A DNA stretch of 62,371 bases from an uncultured Campylobacter sp. (GTDB taxonomy: Bacteria; Campylobacterota; Campylobacteria; Campylobacterales; Campylobacteraceae), in assembly GCA_945873855.1 (NCBI GenBank), contig CAMCEN010000011.1, positions 1 through 62,371 on the forward strand. The letters run 5' to 3'. Within the stretch, counting starts at the first letter, position 1. Every line of letters begins with the position of its first letter. Shown here piece by piece: positions 43,082 through 50,377 of this stretch. Below the pieces are notes generated by a model. The model had not been told where the DNA came from. It ran no database searches and worked only from the letters and a program-made list of their open reading frames with translations. The position numbers and the translations under genes are program-made.

Positions 43082-44443
43082 TTAGCCATTTGCTATGCGA
43101 GCTCTAATCTCTTCAAAGTTATATTCGCGCAGTATTTTGCCGTTTTCAAATACTGGCACAAGCTGATTTTGCTCGCTTGCTAGCTCATCTAAGCGTATGG
43201 TTTTCCAGTGCTTACCATCACGCACGAGAGCTAGCCTGCCTGGCTTAGAGTGTTTGCTTGGATCACTTATAGGCTCTTTTGCTATATTTTGCCAGTTTAT
43301 GCCGTCTTTTGAGACAGCTGAGGCTTTCATAGCAAAGCGCAGAGTATCACGGCTAAGATGCTGCAATAAAGCCCCACCCATACCAAAAGCGATATTATCG
43401 CTACTAATGCCACGCATTTTAAGCTCGCCTAAAATATCTCCGATGCGCTCAAGCTCAATGCCATCGCCATATATAACACGCACAAAATCAGGCAAAACAA
43501 GATAGCCTTTTTCATTTTTTCTAGCCCCAACTAGCTCAATAAGCCTTTCAATACAAAGTATAGCCATAGCTACTGGATTGCCACTATCAGGGCGAAGGAC
43601 GACTCTGCCGCCACGCTCTTTTATGCTTGGCATGAGCTTGCTCCACTCTAAAATCGCATTTTCTATATTATAGCTGTCAATCACGCAGGCAAAAACACTA
43701 TCTCCAAAACGCTCGCTCATGTTCGCATAAGCTAGATTTTCACGCTCTTTACCCCATGCTGTCATGGTAGAGTGCTCGCTAGCTGGTATGCTAAAAGCAG
43801 CCATATCTGCCCCATAAAACTGCCTAGCAAACAAAGCACCTGAAATCGTATCTGAGCCCTTGAAGTTTAGTAAATGAGCTGAGCCTCCTATACCAGCACT
43901 CTCAAAGCTAGAAACTCCCCTAGCCCCAAAATCATGTAGCTTAAAATCAATCTCGCTTGGCGTGCCAGTCTCGCTTAGAAAACGGCTTATTAGCTCTTTA
44001 CAAAAATAGCTATTTGTAGCTACTGCTACTGGATACCAAATGGCTCTAAGTAGCGCAGTCTCCACCCAGCCAACAAGCCAAGGAACATTAGCGTCTGTGT
44101 TTTGCATCTGAACTAGGACATTTTCAGTAGGCACAACAGAGCCCTCAGCTACTGCTTCTATGCGAAGTGGCAGGGCACCGCCGTGTTCTTTTAGTATATA
44201 TTCCCAGCCTTTTTCATTAAAAGGCAGACCATGTGGGGCGGCAAACTCTTTTGCTTCTTTTATATCATCAGCGGTGATTTTTTGACTTAAATACGCCTTT
44301 AAAAAAGCCTGCAAACCATAAAAAATTACCCTATTCCACCTGCCACCACGGCTTTCAATGTATGAGCTAATAAATTTTAGCTCTGGTGGGTATTGTAAGT
44401 AGTGCGAGAGTTTGTAACTATCTGTGTTTAGGATAGGATTCAT
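43082..44443 (-). CDS. nadV: Nicotinamide phosphoribosyltransferase
   Basis: Makes nicotinamide mononucleotide from nicotinamide and PRPP, the NAMPT salvage route. 453 residues: MNPILNTDSYKLSHYLQYP, SYIESRGGRWNRVIFYGLQA, HDFGARGVSSFESAGIGGSA, SIPASEHSTM and RPDSGNPVAM are diagnostic of the family. I start at 44443 on homology and AAGGACAAAG; an upstream frame adds 13 residues. It is divergent from the glutathionylspermidine synthase-like gene. Confidence 0.93.
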   Translation of the reverse strand: MNPILNTDSYKLSHYLQYPPELKFISSYIESRGGRWNRVIFYGLQAFLKAYLSQKITADDIKEAKEFAAPHGLPFNEKGWEYILKEHGGALPLRIEAVAEGSVVPTENVLVQMQNTDANVPWLVGWVETALLRAIWYPVAVATNSYFCKELISRFLSETGTPSEIDFKLHDFGARGVSSFESAGIGGSAHLLNFKGSDTISGALFARQFYGADMAAFSIPASEHSTMTAWGKERENLAYANMSERFGDSVFACVIDSYNIENAILEWSKLMPSIKERGGRVVLRPDSGNPVAMAILCIERLIELVGARKNEKGYLVLPDFVRVIYGDGIELERIGDILGELKMRGISSDNIAFGMGGALLQHLSRDTLRFAMKASAVSKDGINWQNIAKEPISDPSKHSKPGRLALVRDGKHWKTIRLDELASEQNQLVPVFENGKILREYNFEEIRARIANG

Positions 44444-44521
44444 CTTTGTCCTTAAAGAAAATTTTTTGCGAAATTCTAGCAAAAATTATTCTTTATTTGC
44501 TAAAATTTCGTAAATTTTTAG

Positions 44522-44527
44522 TAGAAT
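44522..44527 (+). promoter_or_regulatory. Putative -10 element of the 44.5-48.0 kb operon
   Basis: TTTTTAGTAGAATAGC, with TAGAAT after a T-run, lies 24 bp before the first gene of the overlapping run. Confidence 0.4.
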
Positions 44528-44550
44528 AGCAAAAAATCAAAAGGCAAAAG

Positions 44551-45732
44551 ATGAAAATACAACAAATTGCACCACTTAAAAATGATTATTTAGAAAGCAT
44601 AGGCTTTGCGTGGCATAGCGACATTGACGGCAGCCGCTATGTGCCTGGCGAGCTTGTAGAGGTTAGTAGCGAAGAGTGCGAACGCTACTACGAGGCAGCA
44701 AATGAGCTTTATGATATGTTTGTAGCCGCAGCCCAGTATGTGATAGATAATAATCTTTTTCACGAACTAGGAATTCCATATAATCTAGTAAATTTAATAA
44801 AAGCAAGCTGGGAAAATGATGTTCACTGGCATTTATATGGTCGTTTTGATTTTGCTGGTGGCATTGATGGTAAGCCTATAAAACTACTTGAGTTTAATGC
44901 TGATACGCCAACGGCTGTCTTTGAGACTGCGATTTTACAATGGGCGATGCTAAAGCAAAATGGACTTGATGAGAGTGCGCAGTTTAATGACTTGTTTGAT
45001 GGATTAGTTGAAAACTTCAAAAGACTACTAACGCTTGATGATGATACTAGCGGCTTTGAGGATATGCTAGCGCAAAATGATTTTAAGATTCTCTTTACTT
45101 GCTTGGAAGGCAGCGTAGAAGACGAGCAGACTACTAGATTGCTTCAAGCAGCAGCCACGCACGCTGGGTATAAAACTCGCTTTGCTTATATCCACGAAAT
45201 CGCCTTTGATGATGAAAACGGCGTGTTTATGGAGGGCGAAAATTATGAGTTTTTGTTTAAACTTATCCCTTGGGAGAGCATAGCTATTGAAGAAGGCGAG
45301 CTAGCTTTGAGACTAGAAAACATCATCGCAAACCAAAAAGCAATCATACTAAATCCTGCTTATACTCTGCTATTTCAAAGCAAGGGCATAATGAAGATTT
45401 TGTGGGATCTCTACCCAAATCATCCCTTGCTTTTAGAAAGCTCTTATGAGCCACTTTCTGGCAAAACCTGCGTAAAAAAACCATTTTTAGCAAGAGAAGG
45501 TGCTAATGTAAGTGTGCTGGGCGCAAATGGAGAGATACTAGCGCAAAATGATGGAGAATACGGCAATCAAAAGTTTTTATACCAAGAATACACAGAATTG
45601 CCACAAGACGCAAAAGGGCAAAAGTATCAAGCAGGCGTGTTTTTTGCCTTTGAGGGCTGTGCCTTGGGCTTTCGCAAAGGCGGAGAAATCATAGATAATT
45701 ACTCAAAGTTTGTAGGGCATATAATAGTGTGA
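44551..45732 (+). CDS. Glutathionylspermidine synthase-like ATP-grasp protein
   Basis: 393 residues of the GSP synthase C-terminal family (YgiC/YjfC type). HWHLYGRFDFAGGIDGKPIK and LLEFNADTPTAVFETAILQW are typical, as is PLSGKTCVKKPFLAREGANV of the ATP-binding part. It lacks the amidase domain of true Gsp. Campylobacterota make no glutathione that I know of, so its substrate is open; a peptide-amine ligase role is an inference. A homologue next to a D-hydroxyacid dehydrogenase is also known to me from C. jejuni (Cj0372-Cj0373). Confidence 0.85.
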   Translation: MKIQQIAPLKNDYLESIGFAWHSDIDGSRYVPGELVEVSSEECERYYEAANELYDMFVAAAQYVIDNNLFHELGIPYNLVNLIKASWENDVHWHLYGRFDFAGGIDGKPIKLLEFNADTPTAVFETAILQWAMLKQNGLDESAQFNDLFDGLVENFKRLLTLDDDTSGFEDMLAQNDFKILFTCLEGSVEDEQTTRLLQAAATHAGYKTRFAYIHEIAFDDENGVFMEGENYEFLFKLIPWESIAIEEGELALRLENIIANQKAIILNPAYTLLFQSKGIMKILWDLYPNHPLLLESSYEPLSGKTCVKKPFLAREGANVSVLGANGEILAQNDGEYGNQKFLYQEYTELPQDAKGQKYQAGVFFAFEGCALGFRKGGEIIDNYSKFVGHIIV

Positions 45733-46379
45733 AAATCATAGTAGGAATTAGCGGCGCAAGTAGTGTTCATCTTGGCATAAAAGCAGCAAATGAAATCTTA
45801 GCTGCTGGGCACGAAGTCTGCGCTATAATAAGCGATGGCGCAAGAGTAACATTTAAAAGTGAAAAAGCGTGGGAGTATTTGGGGAATTCTAGAATTCCTA
45901 AAGCAAATCTAGAGAATTCTAGAATTCCTAATGAAAATCTAGGGAATTCTAGAATTCCTAATGAAAACTTCTTGCAAATTGAAGAGTTTTTGGATGAAAA
46001 AATAGATATCCAAAGCAATATGTGGGACGCTGCAGCTAGCGGCAGCAGCGGCTATGAGGCGATGATAATCGCACCTTGTAGCTCAAACACCCTAGCAAAA
46101 GTAGCTGCTGGAATCTGTGATAATCTACTTCTAAGGGCTGCTGCTGTCATGCTAAAAGAGCAAAGAAAGTTAATCATCGCCCCAAGAGAAATGCCCTTTT
46201 CGCCGCTGTCTATAAAGCATATGAGCGATCTAAGCGGACTTGGCGTGATGTTTGCGCCGCCTATGATAGCGCATTATAGCAAGCCTTTAAGCCTAAATGA
46301 CGCTGAGAATTTCATCATCGGCAAGTGGCTTGATTGCTTAAATATAAAAAATAATTTATTTAAAAGGTGGAAAATATGA
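45729..46379 (+). CDS. ubiX: Flavin prenyltransferase UbiX with NSRIP insertion
   Basis: Attaches a dimethylallyl group to FMN to make prenylated FMN for UbiD decarboxylases. 216 residues: GISGASSVHLGIKAA at the FMN site, IIAPCSSNTLAKVAAGICDNL, LIIAPREMPFSPLSIKHM and FAPPMIAHYSKP are typical. The GTG start overlaps the previous stop (GTGA). After SEKAWEYLG an extra 29 residues (52-80) consist of three NSRIP units linked by KANLE or NENLG: three full R1 palindromes read in frame. The normal sequence resumes at LQIEEFLDEK. Confidence 0.92.
   Translation: MKIIVGISGASSVHLGIKAANEILAAGHEVCAIISDGARVTFKSEKAWEYLGNSRIPKANLENSRIPNENLGNSRIPNENFLQIEEFLDEKIDIQSNMWDAAASGSSGYEAMIIAPCSSNTLAKVAAGICDNLLLRAAAVMLKEQRKLIIAPREMPFSPLSIKHMSDLSGLGVMFAPPMIAHYSKPLSLNDAENFIIGKWLDCLNIKNNLFKRWKI
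45881..45962. repeat. Three in-frame R1 palindromes inside ubiX
   Basis: GGGAATTCTAGAATTCCTAA, GAGAATTCTAGAATTCCTAA and GGGAATTCTAGAATTCCTAA occur at about 30-bp spacing, each with a similar linker, in the NSRIP frame. Confidence 0.9.
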
Positions 46380-47323
46380 GTGAAAAACTAAAAGTAGTTT
46401 TGCTTGATCGTGATACGCTAGGGCCTGATAGCGATGTGAGCATTTTTAGAGAGTTTGGTGAGTTTACTAGCTATGGAATTACTAGGTATAAAGAGCGAGC
46501 CGAGCGTGCAAAAGACGCTGATATCATCATCACAAATAAAGTAGTGATGGATAGAGAGCTATTAAGCGGTAGCAAAATCAAGCTTATTGCGCTAACTGCA
46601 ACTGGGATGAATAATGTAGACTTAGAAGCAGCCAAAGAGCTAGGAATTGTGGTAAAAAATGTAGCAGGATATTCTACAAATAGCGTGGCACAACAATGCT
46701 TTGCTAATCTTCTTGCTCTGCTTAATCACACGGCTTATTATAATGAGTATTGCACTAGCAAAAACGGCTGGGCAGGCTCAGAGCTTTTTGCGCATTTAAA
46801 GCTGCCGATTCGCGAGCTTGCTGGCAAGAGCTTTTGCGTGGTGGGGCTTGGCGATATCGGTAAAGCAGTAGCAAAGATCGCTGCTGCCTTTGGCTGCGAG
46901 GTGTGCTACTACTCTACATCAGGCAAAAACGATAATAAAGAGTGGCGACAAGTGGATTTTGAGACTGCGCTAAAATGCGATATAATCAGCATTCACGCTC
47001 CGCTAAATGAGCATACAAAAGGACTTTTTGGCGCAAAAGAAATCGCTAAGCTAAAAACCGGCGCAATTTTAGCAAACTACGGCCGTGGCGGTATCGTAGA
47101 CGAGCAGGCGATTGCCGATGAGATCGATAGGCGTGAGATTTACTTTGCTAGTGATGTGCTTGAGCGTGAGCCGATGAGGGAGGATCATCCGTTTTTAAAA
47201 GTCATTCGCAAAGACAGACTTAGCCTTAGCCCACATATCGCTTGGGCTAGTGTGGAGGCTAGAAAAACGCTAATGGAGCTAGTGGCTCAGAACATCCGCA
47301 CATTTATAAAGGAGAGAAAATGA
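46376..47323 (+). CDS. D-2-hydroxyacid dehydrogenase
   Basis: NAD-dependent oxidoreductase of the D-lactate/glycerate dehydrogenase group. 315 residues: LIALTATGMNNVDLEAAKEL, the dinucleotide loop VVGLGDIGKAVA, the substrate Arg region LANYGRGGIVDEQAIA and the catalytic His in SLSPHIAWAS. The ATG at 46376 overlaps the ubiX stop (ATGA); a GTG three codons upstream is possible. AAAAGGTGG precedes it. Substrate not determined. Confidence 0.9.
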   Translation: MSEKLKVVLLDRDTLGPDSDVSIFREFGEFTSYGITRYKERAERAKDADIIITNKVVMDRELLSGSKIKLIALTATGMNNVDLEAAKELGIVVKNVAGYSTNSVAQQCFANLLALLNHTAYYNEYCTSKNGWAGSELFAHLKLPIRELAGKSFCVVGLGDIGKAVAKIAAAFGCEVCYYSTSGKNDNKEWRQVDFETALKCDIISIHAPLNEHTKGLFGAKEIAKLKTGAILANYGRGGIVDEQAIADEIDRREIYFASDVLEREPMREDHPFLKVIRKDRLSLSPHIAWASVEARKTLMELVAQNIRTFIKERK

Positions 47324-47961
47324 AAAAAATATTTTTTGCGCTAATTGCTAGTTTTGCACTCTCTAGCGCAGTTTTTGGAGCTAAATATAAAGAGCTGCCT
47401 GATAATATCCAGTTTCAAAACGCTGAAAATAGCGTAATAGAGGTCTTTAGCTATGGTTGCATTCACTGCTATAATCATCACAAAGCCCACACTCTAGCAA
47501 ATGCTAAGAAGCTTGGTGCTAGTGTAGAGGTGTGGCAAGTGGAGCAAATGGCGCCTTTTGGAGCTGATTTTGCTAAGATTTTGGCTTTTGCAGGGGCAAT
47601 AGATACTAAAAATGAAGCTGCTATCACAGATGAGGGCAGCGTGACAAAGAGCATTATGGATGCGTATTTTGAGGCGACTTTTGTGCTTAGAGCAAGCTTT
47701 AAGAGCACTGATGAGTTCTACGCACCAGCCCTTGCTATCTTTGAAAAAGCTGGGCATATAGTAAGCATAAATGATATCCAAAACTACAGCCAAAGCGACG
47801 CTGGCAAAGCGTATCTAGCAAGAAGTGCCCAGGGGCTAGAAGTAGCTAAAATCGTGGGCACGCCAGCCTTTGTGGTAAATGGCAAATATGTGCTAGAAAA
47901 TAGCCAGATAAAAAGCGAAGAGGATTTTACAAATATAGTAAAAGAACTGCTAGCAAAATAG
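47320..47961 (+). CDS. dsbA: DsbA-family thiol:disulfide oxidoreductase
   Basis: Periplasmic disulfide donor. 213 residues: signal peptide MKKIFFALIASFALSSAVFG, thioredoxin motif Cys47-Ile-His-Cys50 in FSYGCIHCYNHH, and cis-Pro in VGTPAFVVNGKY. Overlaps the previous gene by four bases and closes the five-gene coupled run. It could work with the periplasmic partners of DsbD encoded near 9-11 kb. Confidence 0.9.
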   Translation: MKKIFFALIASFALSSAVFGAKYKELPDNIQFQNAENSVIEVFSYGCIHCYNHHKAHTLANAKKLGASVEVWQVEQMAPFGADFAKILAFAGAIDTKNEAAITDEGSVTKSIMDAYFEATFVLRASFKSTDEFYAPALAIFEKAGHIVSINDIQNYSQSDAGKAYLARSAQGLEVAKIVGTPAFVVNGKYVLENSQIKSEEDFTNIVKELLAK

Positions 47962-47974
47962 TTTTTATCGCAAA

Positions 47975-48180
47975 ATCCTAGGAATTCTAGAATTTAGCTT
48001 AGGAATTCTAGAATTTCTTTTGGAATTCTCTAGGGAATTTTAGATTTTGCCTTGGGAATTCTAGATTTTTGCTTCACATCCGCTGGCCCGGGGTGGGGGT
48101 ATTTTAGTCTTGGGAATTCTAGAATTCCCGAACTTGAATTCCTAGAAATTCTAGATTTTACCTTAGAAATTCTAGAATTT
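47975..48180. repeat. Intergenic R1/R4 repeats after dsbA
   Basis: Seven R1 full or half palindromes and TTTGCTTCACATCCGCTGG joined to an R4 variant (CCCGGGGTGGGGGTATTTT, about 48087-48105). No gene; this is the last repeat block before the mobile element. Confidence 0.75.
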
Positions 48181-48233
48181 ACTTATACCGCTTAAACTTA
48201 ATTTTTATATAATCTCAATATCTTTTAAAATGT

Positions 48234-48268
48234 AATAATCGCTTTTAAAAATGCTTAGAGAAAATTAA
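48234..48268. repeat. Direct repeat L2, beside tRNA-Leu
   Basis: 35 bp starting AATAATCGCTTTTAAAAATG and ending AGAGAAAATTAA are repeated exactly at 62272-62306, 14 kb away. After each copy comes AGTGGTG, in this copy the 3' end of tRNA-Leu. It may mark an attachment site of an element using tRNA-Leu. Confidence 0.75.
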
Positions 48269-48280
48269 AGAAAATATAAG

Positions 48281-48366
48281 TGGTGCCCGGGACCGGACTT
48301 GAACCGGTACAGCCAAAAGGCCGAGGGATTTTAAGTCCCTTGTGTCTACCATTCCACCACCTGGGC
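48281..48366 (-). tRNA. tRNA-Leu (anticodon TAA)
   Basis: 86 nt including encoded CCA. Minus strand starts GCCCAGGTGGTGGAATGG; the anticodon stem is AGGGA/TCCCT with loop CTTAAAA, anticodon TAA at positions 34-36; the long variable arm and GGTTCAAGTCC T-arm are class II, as for leucine. Reads UUA, the main Leu codon of AT-rich genomes. Confidence 0.95.
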
Positions 48367-48429
48367 AATTAAAGAGTAAAATTATAGCAAAATTTTCTTA
48401 AAACTTGCTCAAATTTAAGATTTTTTTGC

Positions 48430-48435
48430 TAAAAT
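48430..48435 (+). promoter_or_regulatory. Putative -10 element of tRNA-Ala
   Basis: TTTTTTTGCTAAAATACG, T-run plus TAAAAT, lies 14 bp before the tRNA. Confidence 0.45.
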
Positions 48436-48449
48436 ACGATATTTATTTT

Positions 48450-48511
<62 letters not shown>

Positions 48512-48525
<14 letters not shown>

Positions 48526-48630
48526 TTTCAGTTTATTTTAAGCTTCTTTTGATTTACAATAATTTAGAATAACACGATATATTCATTATCTTAGCTTAGT
48601 TTGATTTAGATTGATTGACATTGATTAGCT
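48512..48630. repeat. attL direct repeat of the mobile element
   Basis: Begins with the last 14 nt of tRNA-Ala and continues through TTCTTTTGATTTA, TAGAATAACACGATATATTC, ATTATCTTAGCTTA and ATTAGC. The same blocks in the same order occur at 60860-60966. The integrase gene starts 78 bp further on. Confidence 0.8.
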
Positions 48631-48708
48631 TTTGTTGTAGAATAATTAGCTTAGTTATTAACTCACTTAGAAGTTAATAACTCACTTTTATAAAAAAAAG
48701 GGGCTAAA

Positions 48709-49971
48709 ATGGCGAATATTTCAAAAGCTTACTTGCTTGATAAAGATATTAGGCTATTAGAATTTATAGGTAAAGATTACAAAAAAGTAGTTGGTAGCCC
48801 AAAAGAGCTTTATGTCTGTGTGTATGAAAAGACTAAAATGAAAACTTTTAGTTTATACTATAATAAGCACTACATTAAAATAAAAGAATTCCGTGAGGGT
48901 ATTTATAGTGTGGCTGATGCTAGGCGTGATGCCACAAAACTACTTAAAGAGCTAGAAAGTGGCAAAGATATGGCTACCATTAAGGGTAAAAACGACAAAT
49001 ATCTATTCAAAAATCTTTTTGAGCTACACATAACTCAAAAGCAAAAAAGAGGTTTAAAAGATAGCTATTTAAAGAAAATAGTTGATATAGCTAATAATTA
49101 TTTGATGCCAAGCTTGGCTAGCCGTGATGTAAAAGGTATTAAATATAGCGAGCTTTTAGCAATTTTTAATGCCATTTTTAATCCAAATAATCCAAGAAAG
49201 AGTAGACTAGAAACAATTCATCGCCTTATAAATGAGCTAAATGCTGTCTTTAAAATAGCCCTAAAAGATAGATATATAGAGCATAATCCAAGCGATGGCT
49301 TACATGATGAGTTTCCTACTTCAAGCAGGTTTAATTTGGACAATCAAATAGATACTAGATATCCAGCGCTGACAAATGAGAGCGATATAAAAAGCTTTAT
49401 AATTGACCTTAAAAACGATAATAGGCTTGATTTACAAACAAAAAGAGCTTTATACTTACAAATTATTTGTGGCAATCGCCCTATAAATACAGCAAGTGCT
49501 AAGTGGAGTGATATAGACCTTGAAAACGGCATTTGGACTATACAGGCTACTGAAATGAAAGCCAAAAGCGAACACAAAATTCCACTTTGTTCTTACGCTC
49601 TAAAAGTGCTTAAAGAACAGCAGATTTTTAGCGGTAATAGTGTGTTTGTGTTTCCAGCTGACACAATGGCTGGACATCTACACAGAGATAGTATAAGCAA
49701 GGCAATTCGCAACCTAGGAGGCAAAGATAAATATAATGGCAAGGTCACATCTCATGGTTTTCGTGCTACATTTCGCACGATTTGTTCTTTACACAAGGCT
49801 GAACTACTTCAAATGGGTATAAGCGAAGAGGCTATTGAGAGTGTGCTAGCGCATAAAGAATACAATCCAGTTAAGTTTTCATACGAGAGAGAAAAAGCTA
49901 CAATAGAGCAAAAACGCACACTTTTAGAGTGGTATGCTAATTATTTAAATAATATTGAGCCACTTTTTTAA
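48709..49971 (+). CDS. int: Tyrosine recombinase/integrase, P4 type
   Basis: 420 residues. N-terminal arm-binding DUF4102-like part (LYVCVYEKTKMKTFSLYYNK), core-binding domain about 100-200, and catalytic domain with Arg257 (GNRPINTASAKW), HGFR at 349-352, His382 (LAHKEYNPVKF) and Tyr392 in SYERE. All catalytic residues are present. Directly follows tRNA-Ala and attL, the standard place for a P4-type integrase. AAAAGGGGC before the ATG. Confidence 0.92.
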   Translation: MANISKAYLLDKDIRLLEFIGKDYKKVVGSPKELYVCVYEKTKMKTFSLYYNKHYIKIKEFREGIYSVADARRDATKLLKELESGKDMATIKGKNDKYLFKNLFELHITQKQKRGLKDSYLKKIVDIANNYLMPSLASRDVKGIKYSELLAIFNAIFNPNNPRKSRLETIHRLINELNAVFKIALKDRYIEHNPSDGLHDEFPTSSRFNLDNQIDTRYPALTNESDIKSFIIDLKNDNRLDLQTKRALYLQIICGNRPINTASAKWSDIDLENGIWTIQATEMKAKSEHKIPLCSYALKVLKEQQIFSGNSVFVFPADTMAGHLHRDSISKAIRNLGGKDKYNGKVTSHGFRATFRTICSLHKAELLQMGISEEAIESVLAHKEYNPVKFSYEREKATIEQKRTLLEWYANYLNNIEPLF

Positions 49972-50377
49972 GGGATATTTAGCACAAAATTCTATTTTTG
50001 TGCTATAATTTCCGTTGATTATCTAGCAAAATATCTCAAAAATCTTTCAAAACACGATAAAATCGTAACTTTTTAAACTTTTTAATAAATTTTAGCTAAA
50101 ATTTTAACCGCAAACGCTACTATATCGTAAAATTTTAAAAATTTTAATATATATTTATTAGCCTTAAAAAATGCCTTTGGGTTAGTGGTGCGATTGTAAA
50201 TAAAATAGCCTTTCTTTCTTAATGGTGATTTCTCTTTTATTGGTAAAATATTTGAGAGTAGGTTAAAATCTACTTTCAATTTATGTGATTAACTATAAAC
50301 CCTAAAAAATCTATTTTTCGTAAAATTTCCCCAAAATTTCGCTAAAATATCAGCAAGAAAAAATAAAAAGGCAAAAT
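49972..50377. other. Gene-free stretch with left inverted repeat
   Basis: About 400 bp between int and hsdM. The only notable structure is the inverted repeat IR-L (50054-50156). A weak minus-strand frame here is not credible. A putative hsdM promoter GCTAAAAT lies at about 50341-50348. Confidence 0.6.
50054..50156 (+). repeat. Inverted repeat IR-L (about 103 bp)
   Basis: ACGATAAAATCGTAACTTTT through AAACGCTACTATAT to TTAATATATA. Its reverse complement, about 90 percent identical by eye, is at 60583-60685. Together they enclose the hsd, mob and rep genes but not int. Confidence 0.85.

Noticed and set aside
12124-48105. R4 as a classical G-quadruplex
   Set aside because: Each copy has only two long G runs, so an intramolecular four-run quadruplex is not supported by the sequence.
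50082-50279. Minus-strand frame of 65 codons between int and hsdM
   Set aside because: It overlaps the inverted repeat, has AT-run composition and no recognisable ribosome site or family.
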